DNA of 64,000 nucleotides, from the NCBI RefSeq assembly GCF_019884785.1, contig NZ_CP082326.1:2101355-2165354 (forward strand), given 5' to 3'. Positions 8,597 through 18,170 of the stretch are shown here, in pieces. The position numbers and the translations under genes were made by a program. The number at the start of each line of letters is the position of its first letter. The stretch's first letter is position 1. The notes under the pieces are model-generated. The model saw only the letters and a program-made list of their open reading frames with translations. It was not told the origin of the DNA and made no database searches. The stretch comes from Crassaminicella profunda (GTDB lineage Bacteria; Bacillota; Clostridia; Peptostreptococcales; Thermotaleaceae).

Positions 8597-9360
8597 TACT
8601 TGATCCTCCTGATTTCTATCTCATTGTCATAAAGATATTCTTTTAATTCTTTAATACTGATTTCCCCATAGTGAAATACAGATGCAGCCAATGCAGCATC
8701 GGCAGAACCATCACGAAATACCTTTAAAAAATCCTCTCTTTTTCCAGCACCTCCAGAAGCAACTACAGGAATGTTTACACTTTTTGATATAGCTTTTACA
8801 AGTTCTATATCATATCCATCCTTTACACCATCTGTATCAATGCTGTTGATTACAATTTCACCTGCTCCTAATTTTTCTCCTTCTATTGCCCATTTTAAAG
8901 CATCTAGTTTTGTATCTACTCTTCCACCATTTATATATACTGTGTATAAATCATTATTATTTTTCTTGGCATCTATAGATAATACAACACATTGTCTTCC
9001 AAATTTTAAGGCTGCTTCTTGAATAATTTGGGGATTTTTCACAGCTGCTGAATTAACGGATACCTTATCAGCTCCTGCTCTTAATACTGCTGTAAAATCA
9101 TCTATGGTTCTAATTCCTCCCCCTATGGTAAAAGGAATATAAACTTCTTCTGCAGTTCTTTCAACGACGTTTAAAAAGATATCTCTATTTTCATTAGATG
9201 CAGTAATATCATAAAAAACCAATTCATCAGCTCCTGCTTGACTATAGAATTTTGCAAGTTTTACAGGATCTTCTACATCTACTAGGTTTTTAAATTTTGT
9301 TCCCTTTACAACCCTTCCCTTATTTACATCTAAGCAAGGAATAATTCTTTTGGTAAGCAT
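8596..9360 (-). CDS. hisF: Imidazole glycerol phosphate synthase, cyclase subunit
   Basis: A 254-residue (beta/alpha)8 barrel that, with HisH, turns PRFAR and ammonia into imidazole glycerol phosphate and AICAR. The catalytic aspartates are seen in [15 protein letters not shown] (Asp near residue 11) and in [13 protein letters not shown]. The phosphate-binding GGGIR and ASGGAG are intact. ATG 9360 is chosen because AGGAGG is 7 nt upstream; an ATG at 9366 would abut the site. It follows hisA by 11 bp and overlaps hisIE. Confidence 0.97.
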   Translation of the reverse strand: MLTKRIIPCLDVNKGRVVKGTKFKNLVDVEDPVKLAKFYSQAGADELVFYDITASNENRDIFLNVVERTAEEVYIPFTIGGGIRTIDDFTAVLRAGADKVSVNSAAVKNPQIIQEAALKFGRQCVVLSIDAKKNNNDLYTVYINGGRVDTKLDALKWAIEGEKLGAGEIVINSIDTDGVKDGYDIELVKAISKSVNIPVVASGGAGKREDFLKVFRDGSADAALAASVFHYGEISIKELKEYLYDNEIEIRRIK

Positions 9361-9371
9361 TATCATTCCTC

Positions 9372-10070
9372 CTATAATTCTTCTAAGGCAATATCACCCG
9401 TATATAAAGCTTTTCCTATGATTGCGCCATACAATCCTAAAGTACTTAATTTTTCAACATCTTCCTTCTTGCTAATCCCTCCAGATGCTATTAAGTCTAT
9501 ATTTATATTTTCTTTTAATTCTTTTAATTCTTTAAAATTTGGTCCTAAAAGCATCCCATCCTTTGCAATATCCGTATAGATGAGGGTTTTTAATCCTAAT
9601 CCTTCTAATTTTTTAGCAAAATCAATTGCTTTTATATCACTGGTTTTTGTCCATCCGTCTACTGCTACATATCCTTTTTTTGCATCAATAGACACAGCAA
9701 TTTTTTCACCAAAGGTCTTTAAAGCCTCCTCTACAAATCCATCAATTTTTACTGCTGATGTGCCTAGAATCACACGGCTAACTCCATAGCTTAAAACATT
9801 TTCTATGTCTTTTATTTTTCTAATTCCTCCTCCTAGTTGTACAGGAATATTTGTAGCTTTTATAATTTCTTTAATCACATGACTATTTTTAGATACCCCT
9901 TCTAATGCTCCATCTAAATCTACTACATGAATATATTTAGCTCCTTGCTCTTCCCACTTTTTAGCAATCTCTACTGGGTTTTTACTATATATATTTTCAT
10001 CTTGAAATTTACCTTGTTTTAGTCTTACACAATTACCACCTCGTAAATCAATGGCAGGAAAAATAATCAT
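9372..10070 (-). CDS. hisA: ProFAR isomerase (HisA)
   Basis: A 232-residue (beta/alpha)8 barrel that isomerises ProFAR to PRFAR, step 4 of histidine synthesis. Catalytic Asp is in [14 protein letters not shown] and the second acid in [15 protein letters not shown]. The phosphate-binding motifs LGGGIR and ASGGIS are present. Its ATG overlaps the hisH stop as ATGA, so the two are translationally coupled. Confidence 0.97.
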   Translation of the reverse strand: MIIFPAIDLRGGNCVRLKQGKFQDENIYSKNPVEIAKKWEEQGAKYIHVVDLDGALEGVSKNSHVIKEIIKATNIPVQLGGGIRKIKDIENVLSYGVSRVILGTSAVKIDGFVEEALKTFGEKIAVSIDAKKGYVAVDGWTKTSDIKAIDFAKKLEGLGLKTLIYTDIAKDGMLLGPNFKELKELKENINIDLIASGGISKKEDVEKLSTLGLYGAIIGKALYTGDIALEEL

Positions 10071-10672
10071 TTTATCAACTCCCCAAAGTTTTTGAGTAAC
10101 TTCATCCCCGTTTCCCCACTTTTTTCAGGGTGAAACTGCATACCCAAAATATTTTTCTTTCTAACAACGCCTGGTACATCTACGCCATAATCTGCCCAAA
10201 ATACCACTTCTTCTTTTTTTTGAGGTTTTACATAATAGGAGTGCACAAAGTATACATATTCATCATCAATATTTTCTCCTATAGGGTCATCTGACCCTTT
10301 TAATAGCTTATTCCATCCCATATGAGGCACCTTTAGGGTATTATCAAATCTCACTACTTCTCCTTTTAAAAGACCTAATCCTTCCCATTTTCCATCTTCA
10401 TAGCTTGTATCATAAAGAAGTTGCATGCCTAAACAAATTCCTAAAATAGGTTTGCCTTTCTTTACATTACTCTTTAAGCAGTTAATCAAACCACTTTCTA
10501 TCAGATGATCCATGGCATCTTTAAAAGCACCTACTCCTGGCAAAATAATTCCTTTACTCTTATTAATTTCTTCTTCACAAGACGTGATAGTTGCTTCAAA
10601 ATTCAATTTTTTTAAAGCCTTATAGACACTTTTTAGATTCCCTACACCATAATCAACAATAGCAATCATCAT
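10067..10672 (-). CDS. hisH: Imidazole glycerol phosphate synthase, glutaminase subunit
   Basis: A 201-residue class I glutamine amidotransferase feeding ammonia to HisF. The nucleophile Cys is in GICLGMQLL and the His/Glu of the triad are in MQFHPEKSG. Two adjacent ATG codons (10672, 10669) follow GGGAGG; the second has the better spacing. It lies 11 bp after hisB and overlaps hisA by 4 bp. Confidence 0.96.
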   Translation of the reverse strand: MMIAIVDYGVGNLKSVYKALKKLNFEATITSCEEEINKSKGIILPGVGAFKDAMDHLIESGLINCLKSNVKKGKPILGICLGMQLLYDTSYEDGKWEGLGLLKGEVVRFDNTLKVPHMGWNKLLKGSDDPIGENIDDEYVYFVHSYYVKPQKKEEVVFWADYGVDVPGVVRKKNILGMQFHPEKSGETGMKLLKNFGELIK

Positions 10673-10683
10673 TTTTCCTCCCT

Positions 10684-11268
10684 CTACAACGACCCCTTCG
10701 TAGATAATACCCCTTCAATTCGATCTTGCACTCTAGTAGCTTCATCTAATACCCTTCCTAGTCCCTTAAAAATAGATTCTATGAGATGATGGGTATTTTT
10801 CCCGTATTTTAAACTGATATGAAGGGTTATGGCCGCATGATTGACAAAGGCTCTGAAAAACTCTTCCACTAATTCCGTTTCAAATTGTCCTACATATTCT
10901 CTTTCAAAAGTTACATCAAAATGTAAATAGGCTCTTCCACTAATATCTATAGAAATCATAGACATAGCTTCATCCATTGGGGTAAAAATAGTTGCATATC
11001 TTGTAATTCCTTTTTTATCTCCTAGTGCCTTTTTTAAAGCTTTTCCAAAGACAATCCCTATATCCTCTACAGTATGATGATTGTCTACCTGAAGATCTCC
11101 AACACATTTTAACTTCATATCTAAGAAACCATGTCTGCACATTAAATCCAACATATGATCAAAAAAACCAATTCCCGTATCAATTTCTATCTTTCCTGAT
11201 CCATCCAAATTAAGGGATAAATCAATATTCGTCTCTTTTGTTTTTCTCTTTATTTCTCCTACTCTCAT
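10684..11268 (-). CDS. hisB: Imidazoleglycerol-phosphate dehydratase
   Basis: A 194-residue monofunctional HisB. The manganese-binding repeats are FFDHML, DNHHTVEDIG and, in the second half, FVNHAAITLH and NTHHLIESIFK. No phosphatase domain is fused; that step is provided by HisJ encoded divergently at 14458. The gene starts 3 bp after the hisC stop with only a weak GGTG-type site, suggesting coupling to hisC. Confidence 0.97.
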   Translation of the reverse strand: MRVGEIKRKTKETNIDLSLNLDGSGKIEIDTGIGFFDHMLDLMCRHGFLDMKLKCVGDLQVDNHHTVEDIGIVFGKALKKALGDKKGITRYATIFTPMDEAMSMISIDISGRAYLHFDVTFEREYVGQFETELVEEFFRAFVNHAAITLHISLKYGKNTHHLIESIFKGLGRVLDEATRVQDRIEGVLSTKGSL

Positions 11269-11271
11269 ATG

Positions 11272-12321
11272 CTACACCACTTTCCTAAATACCCTTAGTA
11301 GTTCATTATTTTCTTCTCTAGACCCTACACTAATGCGAAAACAATTCTTTAGAAGTTCTTCATTAAAAGCTCTTATGCTAATCTTTTCTTCTTTACAGAC
11401 CTTTATAATTTCTTCAGCCTTTTTGCTTCTAATTAAAATAAAATTAGCTCCTGTTGGAAAAACTTCAATAGTTTTAATATTTCTTAATTCTTCATAAAGA
11501 TATGTTCTCTCTTTCTTTATTTTTTCAATATATTCTTGAATAAGTTCAATATTTTCCATATAAATTTTTCCTATCATTTGTGAAAATACATTTAGATTAT
11601 AGGGTGCTTTTACCCGATATAATGCATCCATCATTCTTTCACTTGCAGCACCATATCCGATCCTTGCGCCAGCTAGTGCAAAAGCTTTTGATAGTGTCCT
11701 CAATACAATTAAATGATCATATTTTTTGATTAAATTGATAGAAGATTCATCTAAAAATTCAGAGTAAGCTTCATCCACTATAACAATAGACTTTGTTTCT
11801 TTAAGTACTTTTTCAATATCATCCATGGGGATAACCCTTCCCGTTGGATTATTTGGATTACATAAAAAAATAAGTTTTGCTGATCTTTCATTTGCCTCTT
11901 TAATGATTTTATCTACATCAATTTTAAAATCATCTTCACATGGAATTTGGGTAAAATTTCCACCAGCTATGGTTGTAAATATTTTATACATAGAAAAGGT
12001 TGGACTATGGGTAATGACATATTCATCTTCTCCGACAAAAGTGTTTATAATCGTCTGAATCACTTCATCAGAACCATTTCCACATAAAATATTTTCTTTT
12101 TTTAATCCTAAATAACTTGCAAAACATTCCCTTAATTCATCACTATTCGTATCTGGATATCTATTAAGTTCTAAAATTTTTAAATTTTCTATAAACTGAT
12201 CCTTTAATATTTCAAATAGATTATATGGATTTTCATTGGCATCTAATTTAGTTTTAATGATTTCATTAGAGATCTCATAAGGCTTTAAAAACCTTACTCT
12301 CTCTTTCATAAAATTAATCAT
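11272..12321 (-). CDS. hisC: Histidinol-phosphate aminotransferase
   Basis: A 349-residue class I PLP aminotransferase that converts imidazole acetol phosphate to histidinol phosphate. Seen are KLDANENPYN at the front, the CNPNNPTG motif, the PLP lysine in LRTLSKAFALAGARIGYG, and the C-terminal FRISVGSREEN. ATG 12321 is chosen: GAGGGG lies 7 nt upstream and the gene then starts 16 bp after the hisG stop. A longer reading from 12354 would overlap hisG without a binding site. In many operons hisD lies between hisG and hisC; here it is absent. Confidence 0.96.
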   Translation of the reverse strand: MINFMKERVRFLKPYEISNEIIKTKLDANENPYNLFEILKDQFIENLKILELNRYPDTNSDELRECFASYLGLKKENILCGNGSDEVIQTIINTFVGEDEYVITHSPTFSMYKIFTTIAGGNFTQIPCEDDFKIDVDKIIKEANERSAKLIFLCNPNNPTGRVIPMDDIEKVLKETKSIVIVDEAYSEFLDESSINLIKKYDHLIVLRTLSKAFALAGARIGYGAASERMMDALYRVKAPYNLNVFSQMIGKIYMENIELIQEYIEKIKKERTYLYEELRNIKTIEVFPTGANFILIRSKKAEEIIKVCKEEKISIRAFNEELLKNCFRISVGSREENNELLRVFRKVV

Positions 12322-12337
12322 CCTACATCCCCTCTTT

Positions 12338-12973
12338 TTAAATACTTTTTTCAAGACTATTTTTCAAACCCTTTATAATTTTATAAATTTGCTCATTTTT
12401 CGTCTTAAAACTCACTTTATTCACAATCAATCTTGCACTAATCTCACAAATATCTTCAATAACCTCTAGTCCGTTTTCTTTTAAAGTCGTTCCTGTTTCT
12501 ACAATATCTACGATCACATCCGAAAGTCCTATAATAGGTGCTAATTCTACAGAGCCATTTAACTTAATAATTTCTATAGGCTCCCCTTTTTTCTCATAAT
12601 GATTTTTTGCAACTTTAGGATACTTTGTGGCTACCTTTCTTTTTCTATCAAGTTTTTCTTCAAACCCCTTTGGTGCTGCTACTGAAAATTTACATTTTCC
12701 AAAACCCAAATCCATAATTTCATAGACATTTGCTTTACTCTCTATTAAGGTATCTTTCCCTGCAATCCCTATATCAGCAGCTCCTTGTTCTACATATATA
12801 GGTACATCACTAGCTTTTACAAAAACTACTCGGATTTTTTCTGTCTCATCTACAAAGATTAACTTTCTACTTTTCTTATTATATTCTGGAAAACATATTC
12901 CAATTTTTTCAAACCATACAAAGGCTTTTTCTGCTAACCTTCCTTTACCTAATGCAATATTTACATAATCCAT
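12338..12973 (-). CDS. hisG: ATP phosphoribosyltransferase, short-form catalytic subunit
   Basis: A 211-residue HisG(S), the first enzyme of histidine synthesis. The start NIALGKGRLAEKAF and the PRPP-binding loop DVIVDIVETGTTLKENGL are diagnostic. The C-terminal regulatory domain of long HisG is missing, so it needs HisZ, encoded 12 bp upstream, for activity and feedback by histidine. GGAGG precedes ATG 12973. Confidence 0.97.
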   Translation of the reverse strand: MDYVNIALGKGRLAEKAFVWFEKIGICFPEYNKKSRKLIFVDETEKIRVVFVKASDVPIYVEQGAADIGIAGKDTLIESKANVYEIMDLGFGKCKFSVAAPKGFEEKLDRKRKVATKYPKVAKNHYEKKGEPIEIIKLNGSVELAPIIGLSDVIVDIVETGTTLKENGLEVIEDICEISARLIVNKVSFKTKNEQIYKIIKGLKNSLEKSI

Positions 12974-12985
12974 GCTACATCCTCC

Positions 12986-14278
12986 CTAGTGAATAGACGC
13001 AAATATTTCTAAATTCTTTAATCCTTTAAAAAATTGTGAAACTGTGTTTTTGTATACTTTATTGTTTCTTAGATCAATCCTTTTTAGATTTTCTCCACAA
13101 ATCTGTACAATTTCCTTTATGTTTCTATCATTTGCGTTTATAATATGGTTTTTGATGTTTTTTTCACAAAGATCCGACTCCACAATAAAGCCTTTTTCTC
13201 TTAATTGTTCTGCTATTTGCAGTCCATTTTTACGATTATCCTTTTCATATAAAATCAGATAATCTGTACTACATGCAAAATCTTTATTCATTTTATACAT
13301 ACCAAACACCTCCAAAAGTGCATCAATATTTAATCCAAAGCCTGTAGCAGGCATATAACAACCATATTGTTTTGTAAGATGATCATATCTTCCGCCACTT
13401 AAAACTGTTCTTCCATAATGATTCACATATCCTTTAAAGATCACACCTGTATAATAATCAATATGGTGAATCATTCCAAAATCAATAGAAAGATATTTTT
13501 CATAACCATAATCCTTTAAGATGCTATATACATCCTTTAAATTATTTAATGATGTTTTCATTTCTTCATTGCAGACAAACTTTTCTGCTTCTTTGATAGT
13601 TTCTTCAGGTCTTCCATACAAATAAGGAATTTCGAGTAACGCATTTTTGAAAAATTCATCAATATTCAACTCACCTAAAATAGTCTGTAACGCTGCAAAG
13701 TTTTTTTCCTCTATAAAACTTCGAATTTGTCCTTGTATTTTTTCAGCTATACCACTTTCTTTGATTAACCCTTTAAAATATCTTGCTTGCCCTAAATCAA
13801 TTTGAAAGTCCTGCAACCCACAATTGATAAGACTTTTTATAGCCAATGCTACAACTTCAGCATCTGAATCCGGTTGATCATTTCCTAAATATTCAATTCC
13901 TGCTTGTGTAAATTCTCTTTTTTTCCCATTTTGTTCATCATGGATTCTAAAAATATTAGTAGCATAAGAAAACTTTAAATATCCAGTACATGATTTATAA
14001 TTTGTGGCTACCATTCTTGCAATAGGTGTTGTTACATCTGGTCGTAAAACCAATATTTTTCCGTTTCCATCTATAAATTTAAACATCTCATCTTTGTGTA
14101 TAGTTCCTTCAATTTCTGAAAACAAATCATAATATTCAAAGGTTGGCGTTAAAATCTGTCTATAACCAAAACTTTTAAATATACTTTTTATATTGGTAAT
14201 TGTATTTTCTTTGATTTCATATACATTGCAATGGATATCCTCCACACCTTCTGGAATGAAATGATTAACTCGTTCCAT
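12986..14278 (-). CDS. hisZ: ATP phosphoribosyltransferase regulatory subunit HisZ
   Basis: A 430-residue class II histidyl-tRNA synthetase-like protein. It opens with FIPEGVEDIHCN and carries motif-2 and motif-3-like stretches (FRIHDEQNGKKREFTQAGIEYLG; GGRYDHL). It does not charge tRNA but forms the hetero-octamer with short HisG. A C-terminal segment of about 95 residues after position 335 resembles the anticodon-binding domain of HisRS, which some HisZ proteins keep. It is the first gene of the his operon; promoter at 14337-14365. Confidence 0.95.
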   Translation of the reverse strand: MERVNHFIPEGVEDIHCNVYEIKENTITNIKSIFKSFGYRQILTPTFEYYDLFSEIEGTIHKDEMFKFIDGNGKILVLRPDVTTPIARMVATNYKSCTGYLKFSYATNIFRIHDEQNGKKREFTQAGIEYLGNDQPDSDAEVVALAIKSLINCGLQDFQIDLGQARYFKGLIKESGIAEKIQGQIRSFIEEKNFAALQTILGELNIDEFFKNALLEIPYLYGRPEETIKEAEKFVCNEEMKTSLNNLKDVYSILKDYGYEKYLSIDFGMIHHIDYYTGVIFKGYVNHYGRTVLSGGRYDHLTKQYGCYMPATGFGLNIDALLEVFGMYKMNKDFACSTDYLILYEKDNRKNGLQIAEQLREKGFIVESDLCEKNIKNHIINANDRNIKEIVQICGENLKRIDLRNNKVYKNTVSQFFKGLKNLEIFASIH

Positions 14279-14336
14279 CTCCCCACCACCTTCTACTTTA
14301 TTAATTTATCGCTTTATCGTGCTAAATCATATTAAC

Positions 14337-14365
14337 ATTCTAATATGCTTATCTCACAAAGTCAA
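14337..14365 (-). promoter_or_regulatory. Sigma-A promoter of the his operon
   Basis: -35 TTGACT (14360-14365), 17-bp spacer, -10 TAGAAT (14337-14342), about 55 bp upstream of the hisZ start. No T-box or other leader fold is visible in the short leader. Confidence 0.85.
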
Positions 14366-14393
14366 GTAATTTATTTATTTTTTCTAAAACAAT

Positions 14394-14422
14394 TTGACCT
14401 AACAATTTTATTAGATTACAAT
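14394..14422 (+). promoter_or_regulatory. Sigma-A promoter of hisJ
   Basis: -35 TTGACC (14394-14399), 17-bp spacer, -10 TACAAT (14417-14422). It is back to back with the his operon promoter, 28 bp apart, so a factor bound between them could control both. Confidence 0.85.
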
Positions 14423-14457
14423 AAGGATAATCTTTTAAAGGAGAGGAGCAAAAAAAT

Positions 14458-15252
14458 ATGTATGACTATCATGTTCATAGTCATTTTTCAACAGACTGTG
14501 ATGTAAATATGGAAGAAATGATACAAAAAGCCATAAGTATTGGTTTAAAGGAAATTTGCTTTACAGATCATATAGATTATGATTATCAAGATTCATCTAT
14601 CAATTTTGAATTTGATATCCCTTCCTATATGGCCCATATCAATAATTTGGTAGAAAAATACAAAAAAAACATAAAAATATTACGAGGAGTTGAAATTGGT
14701 ATTCAGCCCCACATTGTAAAAAAGTGTGATGAATTGGTGATGAAGGAAAAATTTGATTTTATCATCTCTTCTATCCATACGGCAGATAAAAAAGATATTC
14801 ATGTAGGAGATTTTTTTGTAGGGAAAACCCCAAAGGAAGCTTATACGCAGTATTTTAATGAACTACTAATATGTACAAAAAGCTTTAAAAATTTTAATGT
14901 ATTAGGACATATGAATCTTTTAAAAAGATATCATCATCATGTAGAAATTCAAGATATCAAAAATTATTTTGATATTATAGAAGAAATTTTTAGAACACTC
15001 ATCTATACTGGAAAAGGTATTGAAGTAAACACTTCAGGGTTTCGATATGGTTTAGGAGAGACGGTTCCTTGCAAAGAACTATTATCCTTTTACAAATCCT
15101 TAGGAGGAGAAATAATTACAGTGGGTTCTGATGCCCATACCCCCGAGCAATTAGCTTGTAAATTTAATGATACTTATGATTTGCTTAGAGAAATAGGTTT
15201 TAAATATATTACTATCTTTGAAAACAGACAACATACTTTTAAAAAAATATAG
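14458..15252 (+). CDS. hisJ: Histidinol-phosphatase, PHP family
   Basis: A 264-residue PHP-domain phosphatase, the step from histidinol phosphate to histidinol. Metal ligands are in DYHVHSHFSTDC, in FTDHIDYD, in the Glu of RGVEIGIQ, in ISSIHTADK, in LGHMNLL, and in VGSDAHTPEQL. The strong site GGAGAGGAG precedes ATG 14458. It is divergent from the his operon and supplies the phosphatase that HisB lacks here. Other PHP phosphoesterases look similar; the context makes HisJ most likely. Confidence 0.9.
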   Translation: MYDYHVHSHFSTDCDVNMEEMIQKAISIGLKEICFTDHIDYDYQDSSINFEFDIPSYMAHINNLVEKYKKNIKILRGVEIGIQPHIVKKCDELVMKEKFDFIISSIHTADKKDIHVGDFFVGKTPKEAYTQYFNELLICTKSFKNFNVLGHMNLLKRYHHHVEIQDIKNYFDIIEEIFRTLIYTGKGIEVNTSGFRYGLGETVPCKELLSFYKSLGGEIITVGSDAHTPEQLACKFNDTYDLLREIGFKYITIFENRQHTFKKI

Positions 15253-15270
15253 GATGCTTTTAGCATCCTA
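15250..15270. terminator. Bidirectional intrinsic terminator
   Basis: TAGGATGC/GCATCCTA stem with a 5-nt loop. The minus strand continues TATATTTTTTT and the plus strand CATTTTTATC. It serves hisJ and the convergent zinc ribbon gene. Confidence 0.88.
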
Positions 15271-15510
15271 CATTTTTATCCTTTGAATTGATACTCTTTT
15301 ATCATATTTGCATTCTTCGCAGTAAAATAAGTGTACACATTGATCATGGGCTGCACCATCAACTAATTGGGTAATATCCATAGCCAAATAAGGACTATAA
15401 TCATCTAAAAATTCCACAACGGTTCCTCTATTTTCCATCTGTTTGCCACAATGGGGACATCTTAACAAATATGTAGCCATTCCATTGCAGATAGGGCAAA
15501 CGTATTCCAT
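15268..15510 (-). CDS. Small zinc ribbon protein, uncharacterised
   Basis: An 80-residue protein with two candidate zinc knuckles at the front (YVCPICNG and RCPHCGKQ, residues about 5-25) and a third cysteine set near the end (QCVHLFYCEECKYDK). The pattern suggests two structural zinc sites. ATG 15510 is chosen because GGAGG lies 8 nt upstream; in a longer reading from 15525 that site would fall inside the second codon. No function can be assigned. Confidence 0.75.
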   Translation of the reverse strand: MEYVCPICNGMATYLLRCPHCGKQMENRGTVVEFLDDYSPYLAMDITQLVDGAAHDQCVHLFYCEECKYDKRVSIQRIKM

Positions 15511-15601
15511 ATATTTTTCCTCCATTCATTTTCTTTACATTTAGTGTCTGTCTCTCACAAAAATTCATACATGAAGAAAAATATTTCCTTTTTATAATTC
15601 T

Positions 15602-16168
15602 TTATTCTTTTGCTCCTAGCATTACTCTAGAAATCAGTTTTTTTTCAGGATCTAACTCTGGATGCCACAGCTCTAATTCATCAACAAAAGCCATCTCAGT
15701 TAATTTAAAATCTCTCATTTTACGAAAGGCTTCTAAACTTTCTTCTTCACTCCACGCTCTTCCATGTATTCCTGCTAAGGTAATATGAAATACTATTTCT
15801 TCAGGGCTAAAATCTCTCAACCGAAATCCTTTTTCTTTCATTTCATTATGAATAAAAGTATATACATTTTTTAATTCCTTTGTTTTTACAATATGAAGAG
15901 TTATACAATTATGAGGATGGGGAATATAACCAAATCCACTGGATCTAATTTCAAATGGAGATATTTTAGCTATTACTTTATGTAGTTCATTTTTTATTTT
16001 TTCTAATTCATTTAAATCTTCATAATAAAATGCATCTATGGTTAAGTGAATTTCAGGTAGCCTATCTATTCCTAAATTATATTCTTTCCAAAGAGATTCT
16101 TGTATTTTTCTACAGCAGTGATATAAAGGTCCCTTTGGAATAGTCACTAAAAAAATCATATTTTCCAT
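15602..16168 (-). CDS. 2H phosphoesterase (LigT/2'-5' RNA ligase-like)
   Basis: A 188-residue protein with the two HxT motifs of the 2H phosphoesterase superfamily: EIHLTIDAF and FHITLAGIHG. Members open cyclic phosphates or join 2'-5' RNA ends; the substrate here is unknown. ATG 16168 is chosen since GGAGG sits 6 nt upstream; the 23 extra residues of a longer frame have no ribosome binding site. It is a single gene transcribed away from the chemoreceptor gene. Confidence 0.85.
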   Translation of the reverse strand: MENMIFLVTIPKGPLYHCCRKIQESLWKEYNLGIDRLPEIHLTIDAFYYEDLNELEKIKNELHKVIAKISPFEIRSSGFGYIPHPHNCITLHIVKTKELKNVYTFIHNEMKEKGFRLRDFSPEEIVFHITLAGIHGRAWSEEESLEAFRKMRDFKLTEMAFVDELELWHPELDPEKKLISRVMLGAKE

Positions 16169-16264
16169 ATATGTCCTCCAATGTAGTAAAATTTTATCTA
16201 TATTTAATAATACAACAAAACTATACGGTTTAAACATTATTTTTGTAATAGCTAAAAATAATTA

Positions 16265-16282
16265 TTTAACAGAAATTTAACA
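16265..16282 (+). promoter_or_regulatory. Candidate Pho box upstream of the chemoreceptor gene
   Basis: Two perfect TTAACA repeats separated by GAAAT (16266-16271 and 16277-16282), an 11-bp period. This equals the PhoP-box form known from Bacillus (TT(A/C/T)ACA with about 5-bp gaps). A TATAAC (16287-16292) follows as a possible -10. Almost the same 18 bp recur upstream of the flippase gene at 23951. Confidence 0.4.
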
Positions 16283-16309
16283 GGACTATAACTTTCCATT
16301 AATCAAATA

Positions 16310-16349
16310 CCCCTACAATGGTCTTGGGAAAAAATTCATTTTGTAGGGG
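16310..16349 (+). promoter_or_regulatory. Hairpin covering the chemoreceptor ribosome binding site
   Basis: CCCCTACAA (16310-16318) pairs perfectly with TTGTAGGGG (16341-16349) around a 22-nt loop. The 3' arm is the AGGGGG ribosome binding site of the gene that starts at 16359. Folding would block translation. Confidence 0.5.
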
Positions 16350-16358
16350 GATATTCAT

Positions 16359-18140
16359 ATGATCAAAAAACTTAAGTCAGAAATTAAAATGAAAATAAAC
16401 TTCAGAAAGCTTATAAACAACAGAAAAATTTTAAATAGGAAGCTCTTTTTAAGAAAAGTAAATTTATCATCTATAAAGCATTTTTTCATTTCTTATGAAA
16501 AAAGTCCTATCCATAAAAAAATTTTTAGAGCTTTTATTTCTTTAATTCTATTGATTTTATTTGTTTCCATCATCACAAATTTTTCTCTACATATTACTAG
16601 TAGTAATCTAACAAAAATAGAAAATCTTATTCATCATCAGCTTATGCTTTCTTCTAAACTTCAAGTTTATACGTTACAAACAAATATCCTATTTCAAAGA
16701 TATCTTACTGGAAATAATTCTATTAACGATGTAAAAAAGAAACTTCAGGAAATTGATACAACAAATAAAGCTTTCCTTTTATCTTTCAATGAACATAAGG
16801 ATAGTATAATAAGAAATCATATCTTAAAAGAAATTGAATCTTTCCAAGATATTTGCAAGAGACTTGAAGAATATACAAATCAACTTCCTACTACCTTCCT
16901 AGACGCATTTGAAGCTACAAAAGATATGCATGTTCTCTTATCTTTAGACCGCCTAAAAAAAATGGATCATGTGGCTAATAAAATCAATACGGATACTATA
17001 CAATATACAAAACCAATTATTCAGGATATCCATCAACAAAACAATATTTACTCACGTGTATCTATTCTTATGGGTTTAATATCCGTAGCTCTATCCTTAT
17101 ATTTTGTAATTTCAATTACTACAAATGTAAAATCCTTTAGGCATATTCTCCACCAATTGACAAAAAAGTTAGTTACAGAAACAGATGAGGTACTAGAAAT
17201 ATCAAACAATCTAAAGGGGGATGCTTCTCATTCAAGTGAACATCTACTTTCTACATCCAATCATATTAATTTTTTTCTCTCAGAATCAGATGAGATTGGC
17301 GCTTGTGTAGATGAAGTAAGCAATGGTATTTCCCATGTAAGCCAGCTCAATCAAGAATTAACCTATTCTTCTCATTCTATGATTGAATTTGTTAACCAAA
17401 CACAAAATACTATTTACAGTTTTGACAATAAGCTAAAAGATGATGTTAAACATATTCACCATATTATTGACAACCTTAATAAAAATTTATTACAAATTAC
17501 ACATGCTTCAGATGAAGTATTCATCCTATCAGATAAAATCAATAATATTCAAAGTATCTTAACAAGCATCACAAATATTTCAAAAAAAACAAATTTGCTA
17601 GCTATTAATGCTTCTATTGAAGCTGCCCATGCAGGAGAATTCGGAAGAGGATTTACCATTGTTGCCGAGGAAATAAGAGAATTAGCCAACCAATCTTCTC
17701 AAAACACCTTGCAAATTAAAAATATTATTAATGAATTAATTGAGTTTAGCACTTCCACCATTAGTACATTGCGAAAAAGTACTCATGAAGCTTCTGTTTC
17801 CATAGAAGGGACAAAAGAAATTATCACAACCTTTGATACAATAAGTAATATATTTTTATCTATTATTCATGATATAGAAAATATTAAAAATCTTACACTT
17901 TTAGTATCCAATAATTCATCTACAACAAATAGTAAAGCTGAACAAATAAAAATATATTCTCATAATATTGCCGCTAAAATACAATCTTTTTTATCTTCTA
18001 TTCAAGATTTCGGGAACACATTAATAAAAATTACAGATACGACAAAAACTTCTCTGAATGGTATCCATCATCAATTTGAGCTCATTGATGAACAAAAGAA
18101 AAACATTGAAAACATCTATAGAACTGTGAAGAAACTATAA
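16359..18140 (+). CDS. Methyl-accepting chemotaxis protein, divergent
   Basis: A 593-residue receptor with a basic cytoplasmic N-terminus of about 55 residues, a first membrane helix (about 58-75), an extracytoplasmic helical sensor (about 78-232) and a second helix (about 234-255). The cytoplasmic tip is recognised as [20 protein letters not shown], residues 411-430. No clear HAMP domain follows the second helix. The tip departs at several usually invariant sites (His for Arg, Phe for Ala). AGGGGG precedes ATG 16359, and a hairpin masks it. Ligand unknown. Confidence 0.88.
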   Translation: MIKKLKSEIKMKINFRKLINNRKILNRKLFLRKVNLSSIKHFFISYEKSPIHKKIFRAFISLILLILFVSIITNFSLHITSSNLTKIENLIHHQLMLSSKLQVYTLQTNILFQRYLTGNNSINDVKKKLQEIDTTNKAFLLSFNEHKDSIIRNHILKEIESFQDICKRLEEYTNQLPTTFLDAFEATKDMHVLLSLDRLKKMDHVANKINTDTIQYTKPIIQDIHQQNNIYSRVSILMGLISVALSLYFVISITTNVKSFRHILHQLTKKLVTETDEVLEISNNLKGDASHSSEHLLSTSNHINFFLSESDEIGACVDEVSNGISHVSQLNQELTYSSHSMIEFVNQTQNTIYSFDNKLKDDVKHIHHIIDNLNKNLLQITHASDEVFILSDKINNIQSILTSITNISKKTNLLAINASIEAAHAGEFGRGFTIVAEEIRELANQSSQNTLQIKNIINELIEFSTSTISTLRKSTHEASVSIEGTKEIITTFDTISNIFLSIIHDIENIKNLTLLVSNNSSTTNSKAEQIKIYSHNIAAKIQSFLSSIQDFGNTLIKITDTTKTSLNGIHHQFELIDEQKKNIENIYRTVKKL

Positions 18141-18167
18141 AGTCTAAGCAACCTCTTAGACTTTTTT
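18140..18167 (+). terminator. Intrinsic terminator of the chemoreceptor gene
   Basis: AAGTCTAAG/CTTAGACTT, 9-bp stem with a 6-nt loop, followed by a T-rich run, directly after the stop codon. Confidence 0.9.
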
Positions 18168-18170
18168 ATT

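Noticed and set aside
14279-14457. T-box leader in front of the his operon
   Set aside because: The leader after the promoter is only about 55 nt and lacks the T-box sequence and terminator.
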